DNA from: Micromonospora chersina
Lineage (GTDB): Bacteria; Actinomycetota; Actinomycetes; Mycobacteriales; Micromonosporaceae
Assembly: GCF_900091475.1 (NCBI RefSeq)
Contig: NZ_FMIB01000002.1
Coordinates: forward strand, 248,001 to 312,000
DNA length: 64,000 nt
Direction: 5' to 3'
The position numbers were made by a program, and so were the translations under genes. Shown piece after piece: positions 1-7,978 of the stretch (position 1 is the first letter of the stretch; each line of letters begins with the position of its first letter). The notes under the pieces are model-generated. The model saw nothing but the letters and a program-made list of their open reading frames with translations. It was not told the origin of the DNA and did no database searches.

Positions 1-443
1 GCGACGAGGCCGGCCTGGCCGCCGGGCTGGCCGCGCTGCGGGCCGGCGCGCCGATCGTCACCGACGTGTGGATGGTCGCCGCCGGCATCACCCGGGCCGG
101 GCGGGAGATCGTCTGCCCGGTCGCCGAGCCGGCCGCCGCCGAGCTGGGCCGCGCCGCCGGCGTCACCCGTTCGGCGGCGGCGGTGCGGATCGCGTACGAC
201 CGGGTCGGCCCGGGCGCCGTCTGGGTGGTCGGCTGCGCCCCCACCGCGCTCGTCGAACTGATCGGCCTCGACGCGGCCCCGGCGCTGGTGGTCGGCCTGC
301 CGGTCGGCTTCGTCGGCGCGGCCGAGTCCAAGGCGGCGCTGCGGGCCAGCGGCCTGCCCGCCGTGTCCAACGTGGGGGAGAAGGGCGGCTCCGCGGTGGC
401 CGCCGCCGCCCTCAACGCCCTGCTGTACCTGGAGGACAAGTGA
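1..443 (+). CDS. cobH: Precorrin-8X methylmutase (3' part)
   Basis: C-terminal part of CobH/CbiC, which moves a methyl group from C-11 to C-12 of the corrin ring to make hydrogenobyrinate (cobyrinate) in cobalamin synthesis. The reading frame is open from base 3, so the true start lies left of the window. Family features are the VTDVWMVAAGI stretch, a GCAPTAL segment and the PVGFVGAAESK / SNVGEKGGS region near the end, which belongs to the substrate-binding part of this family. The stop overlaps the GTG start of the next gene, so the two are co-transcribed. Identification rests on motif recognition and the cobalamin neighbour. Confidence 0.88.
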   Translation, partial: DEAGLAAGLAALRAGAPIVTDVWMVAAGITRAGREIVCPVAEPAAAELGRAAGVTRSAAAVRIAYDRVGPGAVWVVGCAPTALVELIGLDAAPALVVGLPVGFVGAAESKAALRASGLPAVSNVGEKGGSAVAAAALNALLYLEDK

Positions 444-2167
444 ACGACCGTACCCCGCTGCTGATCGTCGGGCACGGCACCCGCAGCGCCGCCGGCGTCG
501 GCCAGTTCGCCGCGCTCGTCGAGCGGATCCGCCGCCGGGAGGCCGTCGCCGACGTGGAGGGCGGCTTCATCGAACTGTCCCGCCCGCCGCTGACCGACGC
601 GGTCGGCGCCCTCGCCGGGCGGGGCCACCGCCGCCTGGTGGCGCTGCCGCTGGTGCTGGCCGCCGCCGGGCACGGCAAGGGCGACATCCCCGCCGCCCTC
701 GCCCGGGAGAAGCGGCGCCACCCCGGCCTCCGGTACGCCTACGGCCGGCCCCTCGGCCCCCACCCGCTGTTGCAGGAGGTGCTGTCGGAGCGCGTCGACG
801 CGGCGCTCGACGGCGCCGACCGGGCCGGCACCTGGGTCGCCCTGATCGGGCGCGGCTCCACCGACCCGGACGCCAACGCCGAGGTGACAAAGGTGGCCCG
901 GCTGCTCTGGGAGGGGCGCGGCTACGCCGGCGTGGAACCCGGCTTCGTCTCCCTCGCGGAGCCGTCCGTGCCGGCCGTGCTGGAGCGGCTGCGGCGGCTC
1001 GGCGCCCGGCGGATCGTGGTCGCCCCGTACTTCCTCTTCGCCGGGGTGCTGCCCGACCGGATCGTGGCCCAGAGCCGGGAGTTCGCCGCCGACCGTCCCG
1101 ACCTGGACGTGCGGGTCGCCGAGGTGATCGGCGACTGCGACGCCCTCGCCGACCTGGTCCTCGAACGGCACGCCGAGGCGCTGCGCGGGGACATCCGGAT
1201 GAACTGCGACACCTGCGCGTACCGGGTGGCGCTGCCCGGGTTCGCCGACAAGGTGGGGCGGCCGCAGACCCCCCACCACCACCCCGACGACCCGGCCGAC
1301 GGCCACGGCCACCACCATCACCACGCCGACCATCACCACGAGCCGGCGTTGCGCCCCGGCCAGGTCGCCGTCGTGGGCGGCGGGCCCGGCCCGAACGACC
1401 TGATCACGGTACGCGGCAGGGCGCTGCTCGACGCCGCCGACGTGGTGGTGGCCGACCGGCTCGCCCCCGCCGGGCTGCTGCGCGGCCTGCGCCCCGGCGT
1501 GCTCGTGGTGGACGCCGCCAAGGTGCCCCGCGGCCCGTCGATGGCCCAGGAGACCATCAACGAGACACTCGTGGCGCACGCCCGCGCCGGCAAGCGGGTG
1601 GTCCGGCTCAAGGGCGGCGACCCGTACGTCTTCGGCCGCGGCCACGAGGAGGTCCTCGCCTGCGCGGCGGCCGGGGTGGAGACGGTGCTGGTGCCCGGGG
1701 TGAGCAGCGCGGTGGCCGCGCCCGCCCTGGCCGGCGTGCCGGTCACCCACCGGGGCGTGGCGCACGAGGTCACCGTGGTCTCCGGGCACCTGCCGCCCGG
1801 TCACCCGGACTCCCTGGTGGACTGGGCCGCCCTGGCCCGGGCCCGCGGCACGCTGGTGCTGCTCATGGCGGTGGACACGGTCGGGCGGATCGCCGCCGAG
1901 CTGCTCGCCCACGGCCGGGCGGCCGGGACGCCGGTGCTGGTGGTCCGGGACGCCGGCCACCCCGAGCAGTGGACGGCCCGGTGCCGGCTGGACGAGGTCG
2001 GCGCGCTGGCGGATCGCGACGACGTCCGGCCACCGGCGGTCTTCGTGGTCGGACCGGTGGTGGCGCTCGCCGCCGACCCCGCTCCGGCGCCCGAGGGGGC
2101 CGAGCCGGTGCGGGGTGAACGTGGCGGTGGGGTGGATCAGCCGGTGACGGCGCCGGCCAGGGCGTAG
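440..2167 (+). CDS. CbiX-CobA fusion: sirohydrochlorin chelatase and uroporphyrinogen-III C-methyltransferase
   Basis: A 575-residue bifunctional protein. Residues about 5-265 form a CbiX-type chelatase (LLIVGHGTRS start, second half with ALIGRGSTDPDAN and APYFLFAGVLPDRI). Residues about 305-550 form an SUMT/CobA methyltransferase (GPGPNDLITVRG, RLKGGDPYVFGRG, VPGVSSAVAAPA). The first inserts cobalt into sirohydrochlorin or its oxidised form and the second methylates uroporphyrinogen III with SAM, two early tetrapyrrole steps. The linker at about residues 275-305 holds clustered histidines, which could hold metal before insertion. The GTG start overlaps the cobH stop. The last about 30 bp overlap the 3' end of the opposite-strand crcB gene. 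Confidence 0.9.
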   Translation: MNDRTPLLIVGHGTRSAAGVGQFAALVERIRRREAVADVEGGFIELSRPPLTDAVGALAGRGHRRLVALPLVLAAAGHGKGDIPAALAREKRRHPGLRYAYGRPLGPHPLLQEVLSERVDAALDGADRAGTWVALIGRGSTDPDANAEVTKVARLLWEGRGYAGVEPGFVSLAEPSVPAVLERLRRLGARRIVVAPYFLFAGVLPDRIVAQSREFAADRPDLDVRVAEVIGDCDALADLVLERHAEALRGDIRMNCDTCAYRVALPGFADKVGRPQTPHHHPDDPADGHGHHHHHADHHHEPALRPGQVAVVGGGPGPNDLITVRGRALLDAADVVVADRLAPAGLLRGLRPGVLVVDAAKVPRGPSMAQETINETLVAHARAGKRVVRLKGGDPYVFGRGHEEVLACAAAGVETVLVPGVSSAVAAPALAGVPVTHRGVAHEVTVVSGHLPPGHPDSLVDWAALARARGTLVLLMAVDTVGRIAAELLAHGRAAGTPVLVVRDAGHPEQWTARCRLDEVGALADRDDVRPPAVFVVGPVVALAADPAPAPEGAEPVRGERGGGVDQPVTAPARA

Positions 2168-2499
2168 CCGACGGTGGCCGCGGTGAGGCCGGCGGCGAGG
2201 CTGCCCAGGGCGTTGGCCAGGGCGTGCCCGCGGGCGCCCTCGCGGTGCAGCCGCAGCGTCTCGTAGCTGAGCGTTGACCAGGTGGTCAGCGCGCCGCAGA
2301 AGCCGGTGCCGACCAGCGCGGTCACCGCGGGGGAGGCGGGCACCGCGGCCACCGCGCCGAGCAGCAGCGACCCGGCGACGTTGACGGTCAGGGTGCCCCA
2401 GGGGAAGGGGGAGTCGTCGCGGGCCTGCACGGCCCGGTCGGTCAGGTAGCGCAGCGGCGCGCCCAGCGCCGCCCCGAGCGCGATCAGCAGGACGGTCAC
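2137..2499 (-). CDS. crcB: Fluoride exporter CrcB, short subunit
   Basis: A 120-residue four-helix Fluc/CrcB fluoride channel subunit. Visible family marks are the conserved N-terminal LGAxLRYL region, the WGTLTVNVAGS segment and GFCGALTTWSTLSYE, which carries the pore-lining polar residues. The GTG start overlaps the stop of the upstream crcB copy by 4 bp, so the pair is translationally coupled. Actinobacterial Fluc proteins often occur as two inverted-topology genes that work as a heterodimer; that is family knowledge, not visible here. Its 3' end overlaps the CbiX-CobA gene tail to tail. Confidence 0.92.
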   Translation of the reverse strand: MTVLLIALGAALGAPLRYLTDRAVQARDDSPFPWGTLTVNVAGSLLLGAVAAVPASPAVTALVGTGFCGALTTWSTLSYETLRLHREGARGHALANALGSLAAGLTAATVGYALAGAVTG

Positions 2500-3002
2500 C
2501 GGACCGCCCCGACCCGGGCCCGGGCCAGCAGCCGGCCGGCCACCGCGTCTCCGGCCCAGACCGCCAGCAGCGCCCCGGCCAGGGTCGCCGCCAGGTACGC
2601 CAGCGCGGTGCCGGGCGCCCCGGCGGCGATCGCCCGCTGGGTGTCCACCGCGTAGGTGGAGAAGGTGGTGAAGCCGCCCAGCACGCCGACGCCGAGGAAC
2701 GGCCGGACCAGCGGGCCGGGTGGGCGGGCGGTGAGCACCGCCATGAGCGCGCCGATGAGCAGGCAGCCGCCGAGGTTGATGCCGAACGTGGCCCACGGGA
2801 AACCGGTGGGCTCGTGCGGGAACGCGGCCTGGAGCCCGGCCCGGGCCAGCGCGCCGAGCACCCCGCCGGCCGCGATGACGCCGAGCACGGCCACCGGGTG
2901 CGCGGCCAGCTCCCGCCGGTCGGCGGGGACGTGCAGGTCGACGTCGGGGTCGACGCGGAACTCGGACGGTCCGGTCACGGTGCCTCCCACCAGGACGGGC
3001 AT
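2496..3002 (-). CDS. crcB: Fluoride exporter CrcB, long subunit
   Basis: A 168-residue CrcB/Fluc homologue, first gene of the crcB pair. After about 45 hydrophilic N-terminal residues it has four membrane helices with the family segments FPWATFGINLGGC and GVLGGFTTFSTYAVD. The ATG at 3002 is chosen because the candidate riboswitch ends directly before it; an in-frame ATG at 3047 would put the start inside the RNA element. A GTG a few codons downstream is a further alternative. The product exports F- passively and protects against fluoride. Confidence 0.9.
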   Translation of the reverse strand: MPVLVGGTVTGPSEFRVDPDVDLHVPADRRELAAHPVAVLGVIAAGGVLGALARAGLQAAFPHEPTGFPWATFGINLGGCLLIGALMAVLTARPPGPLVRPFLGVGVLGGFTTFSTYAVDTQRAIAAGAPGTALAYLAATLAGALLAVWAGDAVAGRLLARARVGAVR

Positions 3003-3074
3003 CACTGGCAGGGACCGTTGGCGAGCGTGTCGCGGTTCTCCCGGCACGTTCCGGGACGGCGGGCCCCACCGCCG
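3003..3074 (-). ncRNA. Candidate fluoride riboswitch (crcB motif)
   Basis: On the minus strand, bases 3074-3057 read CGGCGGUGGGGCCCGCCG, close to the 5' domain of known fluoride riboswitches (GGCGAUGxGGCCCGCC). Bases 3018-3003 read ACGGUCCCUGCCAGUG and end next to the crcB start. GGGGCC in the first part can pair with GGUCCC in the second, which matches the expected pseudoknot. The region between them holds an extra hairpin not typical of the consensus, and the usual UGAUG before the 3' strand is not conserved. Position upstream of crcB supports the call; a covariance search is needed. Confidence 0.4.
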
Positions 3075-3111
3075 CGCCGAGCATAGCGCCGCCCCGCCGG
3101 GCCCTGCCGGG

Positions 3112-4332
3112 TCAGGCCGCCACGTCGGCCAGCTCGCGGGCCGCCGCGTCCGCCGGGGTACGCCGGGCGTGCCGCTCGGCCAGCAGGAGCACCGCGAGGC
3201 CGAGCAGGGTGAGCCCTGCGCCGGCCCAGATCGGGGCGGTGAAGCCGAGGCCGGCGTCGATGGTGAGCCCGCCGAGCCAGGCGCCGAGCGCGTTGCCGAT
3301 GTTGAACGCGGCGATGTTCGCGCCGGAGGCCAGTGTCGGCGCCCGGCGGGCGTACTTCATGATCCGCATCTGCAGCGGCGGCACGGTGGCGAAGCCGAAC
3401 GCGCCCATCAGCAGCAGCGAGCCCACGGTCAGCGCCGGACTCGCGGCGGTCAGCGCGAAGCCGGCCAGCACCAGGGTGAGCACCGCGAGGACGGTGACCA
3501 GGGTCCGGGAGAGCGACACGTCGGCGGCCCGGCCGCCGGCCAGGTTGCCGGCGAAGAGTCCGACGCCGAAGAGCACCAGCAGCCACGGCACGGTCCCGGT
3601 GGCGAAGCCACTCACCTCGGTCAGCGTGTACGCGATGTAGGTGAACGCGCCGAACATGCCGCCGAAGCCGAGCACGGTGACCACCAGTGAGAACCAGACC
3701 TGGGCGTGGGTGAACGCCCGCAGTTCGCCGCGCAGGCCGCCGGTCGGAGCGGCGTCGCCCGCCGGACCCCGCCCGGGCACCAGGAGGGCGAGGCCGACGA
3801 GCGCGACCAGCCCGATGCCGGTGATCGCCCAGAACGTGGCCCGCCAGCCGAGGTGCTGGCCCAGGAGGGTGCCGAACGGCACGCCGAGGACGTTGGCGGC
3901 GGTCAGGCCGGTGAACATGAGGGCGACCGCGCCCGCCCGCCGGGCCGGCGGGACCAGGCCGGTCGCCACCACCGCGCCGATGCCGAAGAACGCGCCGTGG
4001 CACAGCGCCGCGACGATCCGGCCGGCCAGCATGGTCGCGTAGTCGCCGGCCAGGGCGGAGAGCAGGTTGCCGGCGATGAAGAGCACCATGAGCCCGAGCA
4101 GCACCGGCTTGCGGCGCAGCCGGGTGACGGCGGCCGTGAGCGCCACCCCGCCGACGGCGACGCTGAGGGCGTACCCGGAGATCAACCAGCCGGCCACCGA
4201 CTCGCTGACCGCGAAGTCGGCGGCGACCTGGGGGAGCAGCCCCATGATCACGAACTCGGTCAGCCCGATGCCGAACGCCCCGATCGCCAGGGCGATCAGG
4301 CCGCCGGGGAGGGCCGAGGTGCGCTGTGCCAT
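3112..4332 (-). CDS. MFS transporter, drug:H+ antiporter (DHA1) type
   Basis: A polytopic membrane protein of 406 residues with about 12 hydrophobic segments. It opens with GLIALAIGAFGIGLTEFVIMG and has a short basic loop (RLRRKP) after TM3, as in AraJ/YdhP/CmlA-like exporters. It probably pumps out small hydrophobic compounds or sugars; the substrate cannot be read from sequence. The ATG at 4332 is preferred over one ten codons upstream because the hydrophobic helix follows closely. It is divergent from a MarR-family gene across a perfect inverted repeat (4367-4408), so it is probably that regulator's target. Confidence 0.85.
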   Translation of the reverse strand: MAQRTSALPGGLIALAIGAFGIGLTEFVIMGLLPQVAADFAVSESVAGWLISGYALSVAVGGVALTAAVTRLRRKPVLLGLMVLFIAGNLLSALAGDYATMLAGRIVAALCHGAFFGIGAVVATGLVPPARRAGAVALMFTGLTAANVLGVPFGTLLGQHLGWRATFWAITGIGLVALVGLALLVPGRGPAGDAAPTGGLRGELRAFTHAQVWFSLVVTVLGFGGMFGAFTYIAYTLTEVSGFATGTVPWLLVLFGVGLFAGNLAGGRAADVSLSRTLVTVLAVLTLVLAGFALTAASPALTVGSLLLMGAFGFATVPPLQMRIMKYARRAPTLASGANIAAFNIGNALGAWLGGLTIDAGLGFTAPIWAGAGLTLLGLAVLLLAERHARRTPADAAARELADVAA

Positions 4333-4366
4333 GCCGTACCCAATCCATGTGTCCGAAAACAAGAGG

Positions 4367-4408
4367 CGCGTGCAACTACCCGCGCCGACAACGAGATAGT
4401 TGCACGCG
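4367..4408. promoter_or_regulatory. Perfect 12-bp inverted repeat, likely MarR operator
   Basis: CGCGTGCAACTA (4367-4378) and TAGTTGCACGCG (4397-4408) are perfect reverse complements separated by 18 bp, in the divergent MFS-marR intergenic region. The arms contain TTGCAC, usable as a -35 on each strand, so a bound regulator would block both promoters. The AT-rich TTTATAT follows directly on the plus-strand side. The assignment to the adjacent MarR protein is inference. Confidence 0.7.
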
Positions 4409-4469
4409 CTTTATATCGGCGCAAGGGTGGTAACCTGGGCGACGTCCAGGTCACACCGGAGGAGGCGCC

Positions 4470-4919
4470 ATGGGCATCGGCGACGACGCGGTCGAGATCC
4501 GCGCGCAGGGCTGGCGTACGCTCGCGGCGCTGCACGGCCTGATCGAGACCGCCCTGGAACGCGCGCTCCAGGCCGAGCACGACCTCTCCGTCGTCGAGTA
4601 CACGGTGCTCGACGCGCTCTCCCGGCAGCACGGCTGGCACATGCGGATGCGGCAGCTCGCCCGCGCCGCGGCGCTCTCCGGCAGCGCCACCACCCGCCTG
4701 GTCACCCGGCTGGAGGAGCGCGGCCTGCTCACCCGGGTCCTCTGCGCGGACGACCGGCGCGGCATCTACACCGAGCTGACCCCGGCCGGCTCGGAACTGC
4801 TCGGCCGCGCCCGCCCCACCCACGACCGGGTGCTCGCCGACGCGCTCGTCGAGGGCGAGCGCACCCCCGAACTGGCGCCGCTTGTCGACGCGCTGCACCG
4901 GCTCCCCGCCGCCCACTGA
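4470..4919 (+). CDS. MarR-family transcriptional regulator
   Basis: A 149-residue winged-helix regulator. The helix-turn-helix lies around residues 55-80 (RMRQLARAAALSGSATTRLVTRLEE split over the recognition helix), followed by the beta-hairpin wing with the DDRRGIYTELTPAG stretch typical of MarR proteins. N- and C-terminal helices would form the dimer interface. A strong Shine-Dalgarno (CCGGAGGAGG) precedes the ATG. Divergent placement from an MFS efflux gene with an inverted repeat between suggests an autoregulated repressor released by a ligand that the pump exports; the ligand is unknown. Confidence 0.9.
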   Translation: MGIGDDAVEIRAQGWRTLAALHGLIETALERALQAEHDLSVVEYTVLDALSRQHGWHMRMRQLARAAALSGSATTRLVTRLEERGLLTRVLCADDRRGIYTELTPAGSELLGRARPTHDRVLADALVEGERTPELAPLVDALHRLPAAH

Positions 4920-5060
4920 TCCGCTGACCTGCGGCTCCAACCCCCCTGCTCGGTTGCGTCGATCTGGCCGGCCGGCACCCCCGCCGCCGGTTGCGTCGGT
5001 TTCGAGCCCGCCACACCGGGGCACTTCCCGGGGCGATCGACCGACGTAAGGGGGTTCGTG

Positions 5061-5498
5061 ATGGCGGGAGGCAGCAGCACAGCCGGCACGCGTTCGGCGC
5101 GGTCCCGCGCCGCCGGCAACGGAGGCAGCGGCCGGAGCCGGCCGGAGGGGCCACCCTTCCGCAAGCCGGCGTGGCCCAAGGCGTACTCCTTCGCCCTGGT
5201 CACCGGGGCGCTCTTCCTCTTCTCCTGGCTCGGCCAGTTCCTCTTCCAGATGGCCGTGGAGAGCAACGAGGCCAGCCAGCACGGGCAGAGCTTCGCGTGG
5301 AGCGAGTTCCTGCCGCAGTTCTTCGCCAGCACCTTCGAGAACTGGCAGTCGGAGTTCCTCCAGCTCATCTGGCAGGCCGCCGGCCTGGCCCTCTTCTACT
5401 ACTGGGGCTCCTCGCAGTCCCGCGAGTCCGACGACCGGATGGAGGCCAAGCTGGACGCGCTGCTGCGCGAGCGGGGACTCGACCCGGACAACCCCTGA
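5061..5498 (+). CDS. DUF6766-like small membrane protein
   Basis: A protein of about 145 residues of unknown function. The first about 35 residues are Ser/Gly/Arg-rich. Two hydrophobic segments follow (around AYSFALVTGALFLFSWLGQF and LIWQAAGLALFYYWG), joined by a loop with conserved-looking aromatic/acidic residues (FAWSEFLPQFF). A charged C-terminal tail follows. This layout fits the DUF6766 family common in actinomycetes. GTG at 5058 is directly followed by ATG at 5061, and either can serve. No operon partner is evident. Confidence 0.7.
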   Translation: MAGGSSTAGTRSARSRAAGNGGSGRSRPEGPPFRKPAWPKAYSFALVTGALFLFSWLGQFLFQMAVESNEASQHGQSFAWSEFLPQFFASTFENWQSEFLQLIWQAAGLALFYYWGSSQSRESDDRMEAKLDALLRERGLDPDNP

Positions 5499-5512
5499 CC
5501 TGGCAGGACGGG

Positions 5513-5528
5513 CCGTACGGGCGTACGG
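5513..5528. promoter_or_regulatory. Perfect 6+6 palindrome upstream of paaK
   Basis: CCGTAC (5513-5518) and GTACGG (5523-5528) with a 4-bp spacer, in the 88-bp gap before the phenylacetate-CoA ligase gene. It could be a TetR/PaaR-like operator or a small terminator for the preceding gene; no regulator gene lies beside it. Confidence 0.35.
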
Positions 5529-5586
5529 TGATCGGCACCGCCCGGCGCGACGCGGCGCCGGGCGACCCGTCGCTCAGGAGGCCACC

Positions 5587-6894
5587 GTGCAGGACCGCAC
5601 CCCTCGTCCGGACGAGCTGGAGCCCGTCGAGCGGGCCGGCGTCGACGAGCTGCGGGCGCTGCAACTGGACCGGCTGCGCTGGTCGCTGCGGCACGCGTAC
5701 GACAACGTGCCGCACTACCGGCGGGCCTTCGACGCGGCCGGCGTACACCCCGACGACCTGCGCGAGCTGTCCGACCTGGCCCGCTTCCCGTTCACCGGCA
5801 AGGCCGAGCTGCGGGAGAACTACCCGTTCGGCATGTTCGCCGTGCCCCGCGAGCGCGTCGCCCGGCTGCACGCCTCGTCGGGCACCACGGGCCGCCCCAC
5901 AGTCGTCGGCTACACCCGCGCCGACCTGGACACCTGGGCGAAGCTCATGGCCCGCTCCATCCGGGCCTCCGGCGGCCGGCCCGGCGACCGCGTGCACGTG
6001 GCGTACGGCTACGGGCTCTTCACCGGCGGGCTCGGCGCCCACTACGGCGCCGAGGAGCTGGGCTGCACGGTCATTCCGGTCTCCGGTGGCATGACCGAGC
6101 GGCAGGTCATGCTGATCCGCGACTTCGCGCCCGAGATCATCATGGTCACGCCCAGCTACATGCTGGCCATCGTCGACGAGATGGAGCGCCAGGGCGTCGA
6201 CCCGAGGTCCACCTCGCTCCAGGTGGGCATCTTCGGCGCCGAGCCGTGGACCGAGGACATGCGCCGGGAGATGGAGCAGCGCCTCGACATGCACGCCGTC
6301 GACATCTACGGCCTCTCCGAGGTGATGGGCCCCGGTGTGGCCGTCGAGTGCGTGGAGACCAAGGACGGCCTGCACCTCTGGGAGGACCACTTCTACCCGG
6401 AGATCATCGACCCGGTGACCGGCGAGGTGCTGCCCGACGGCGAGCGCGGCGAGCTGGTGCTCACCTCGCTCACCAAGGAGGCCATGCCGGTGGTCCGCTA
6501 CCGCACCCGCGACCTCACCCGGCTGCTGCCCGGCACCGCGCGCACCATGCGCCGCATCGAGAAGATCACCGGCCGGACCGACGACATGATGATCGTGCGC
6601 GGGGTCAACGTCTTCCCGACCCAGATCGAGGAGCTGATCCTGCGGACGCCCGCGCTGTCGCCGCACTTCCAGTGCGTCCTGGACCGGCAGGGCCGGATGG
6701 ACACGCTCACCGTCAAGGTGGAGCGGCGGGCCGGGGTGGCCGCCGACGAGGCCGAGCGGGCCGGGAAGGCCCTGGTCGAGCAGGTCAAGAACACCATCGG
6801 GGTGAGCGTGGCGGTGCAGGTCATCGAGCCGGACGGGGTGGAGCGCTCGATGGGCAAGATGCGCCGGATCGTCGACCAGCGGCCGGGGCGCTGA
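5587..6894 (+). CDS. paaK: Phenylacetate-CoA ligase
   Basis: A 435-residue adenylate-forming ligase that activates phenylacetate (or hydroxyphenylacetate) to its CoA ester with ATP. The PaaK-specific early region (RHAYDNVPHYRRAFDAAG) is present. So are the P-loop-like LHASSGTTGRPTVVGYT at about residues 95-110, the YGLSEVMGPGVAVEC motif, and the C-terminal GRTDDMMIVRGVNVFPTQIEE hinge region. Length and motifs fit the short PaaK type. The next gene, one base after the stop, is a PaaI-like thioesterase. The rest of the paa ring-epoxidase pathway is not in the window. Confidence 0.92.
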   Translation: MQDRTPRPDELEPVERAGVDELRALQLDRLRWSLRHAYDNVPHYRRAFDAAGVHPDDLRELSDLARFPFTGKAELRENYPFGMFAVPRERVARLHASSGTTGRPTVVGYTRADLDTWAKLMARSIRASGGRPGDRVHVAYGYGLFTGGLGAHYGAEELGCTVIPVSGGMTERQVMLIRDFAPEIIMVTPSYMLAIVDEMERQGVDPRSTSLQVGIFGAEPWTEDMRREMEQRLDMHAVDIYGLSEVMGPGVAVECVETKDGLHLWEDHFYPEIIDPVTGEVLPDGERGELVLTSLTKEAMPVVRYRTRDLTRLLPGTARTMRRIEKITGRTDDMMIVRGVNVFPTQIEELILRTPALSPHFQCVLDRQGRMDTLTVKVERRAGVAADEAERAGKALVEQVKNTIGVSVAVQVIEPDGVERSMGKMRRIVDQRPGR

Positions 6895-6895
6895 C

Positions 6896-7303
6896 GTGGC
6901 GGGCGACGACGGCCGCACCGCGGCACACGACATGTTCGACGCCGACGTGGCGTCCAAGGGGCTCGGCATCGAGCTGGTCTCGGCCGGCGACGGCACGGCG
7001 GTGGCCCGGATGCGGGTCACCGCGGCCATGCTCAACGGCCACGCCATCGGCCACGGCGGCTTCGTCTTCCTGCTCGCCGACACCGCGTTCGCGCTGGCCT
7101 GCAACAGCCACGGCCCCGCCACCGTCGCCGCCGGCGGCGAGATCAGCTTCCTCCGCCCGGTCCGCGAGGGCGACCTGTTGGAGGCCCGGGCCGCCGAGCG
7201 GGTCCGTTACGGCCGCAGCGGCATCTACGACGTCACGGTGTGGCGGGACGGCGAGGTGGTCGCCGAGTTCCGCGGCCGCAGCCGCACCATCGCCCGCGAC
7301 TGA
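6896..7303 (+). CDS. paaI: Hotdog-fold thioesterase PaaI
   Basis: A 135-residue single hotdog-domain acyl-CoA thioesterase that hydrolyses (hydroxy)phenylacetyl-CoA and related dead-end CoA esters. The family marks are LNGHAIGHGGFVFLLADTAFA, with the catalytic Asp on the central helix and the N(G)HxxxHGG signature. The GTG start sits 1 bp after the paaK stop, so the two are translationally coupled and probably act together to activate acid and release trapped CoA. Confidence 0.9.
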   Translation: MAGDDGRTAAHDMFDADVASKGLGIELVSAGDGTAVARMRVTAAMLNGHAIGHGGFVFLLADTAFALACNSHGPATVAAGGEISFLRPVREGDLLEARAAERVRYGRSGIYDVTVWRDGEVVAEFRGRSRTIARD

Positions 7304-7351
7304 CCGGCGCGGCGGCCGCCCCGCCGACCGGGTGCGGGCCACGATGGGGGG

Positions 7352-7918
7352 ATGGCACACATCCTGCTCCTGCACTCCGTCTACGGGCTGCGGCCCGCCG
7401 TGCTGGCCGCCGCCGACCGGCTCCGCGCCGCCGGGCACCGGGTCGCCACCCCCGACCTGTACGAGGTGCCGGCCGCGGAGACCGTCGAGGCCGGCTTCGC
7501 GCTGTTCGAGAAGATCGGCCAGGACGCGGTCCTCGACCGGGCCCGGGCGGCGGTGGCCGACCTGCCCGCCGCGACCGTGCTGGCCGGCTTCTCGATGGGT
7601 GCCGGTGTGGCCGGGGCGCTGCTCGCCGAGCGGCCGGAGGCGGCGGCGCTGCTCCTGCTGCACGGCACCGGCGGCGACCCCGGCTCGGTACGCCCCGGGC
7701 TGCCCGTGCACCTGCACCTCGCCGACCCCGACGAGTACGAGACGCCGGACGAGGTGGACGAGTGGCAGCGGGCCATGACCGCGGCGGGCGCGGAGCTGAC
7801 CGTGTACCGCTACCCGGGCGCCGGGCACCTCTTCACCGATCCCGGCACGCCCGACCACGACGCGCCGGCCGCCGCGCTCACCTGGGACCGCGTCCTGGCG
7901 TTCCTCGCCGACCGCTGA
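7352..7918 (+). CDS. Dienelactone hydrolase family protein
   Basis: A 188-residue cytosolic alpha/beta-hydrolase. The nucleophile elbow is GFSMGAG at about residues 81-87 (dienelactone hydrolases proper have Cys here, this one Ser). The acid lies in the HLADPDEYETP region and the catalytic His in YPGAGHLFTDP near residue 155. It is annotated broadly as a dienelactone hydrolase-like esterase; the substrate is unknown. A 48-bp gap separates it from paaI, so co-transcription is possible. Confidence 0.8.
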   Translation: MAHILLLHSVYGLRPAVLAAADRLRAAGHRVATPDLYEVPAAETVEAGFALFEKIGQDAVLDRARAAVADLPAATVLAGFSMGAGVAGALLAERPEAAALLLLHGTGGDPGSVRPGLPVHLHLADPDEYETPDEVDEWQRAMTAAGAELTVYRYPGAGHLFTDPGTPDHDAPAAALTWDRVLAFLADR

Positions 7919-7978
7919 CCCCCGGACGACGTCCGGGTCGGAGTGGCCCCGTGCCCGCTCCGGCCCGGACGTCGCGTC

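Noticed and set aside
5587..7303. paaK-paaI as part of the biosynthetic cluster (aryl starter activation)
   Set aside because: They lie 15 kb left of the cluster terminator with unrelated genes between; a catabolic or repair role is simpler. Not excluded.
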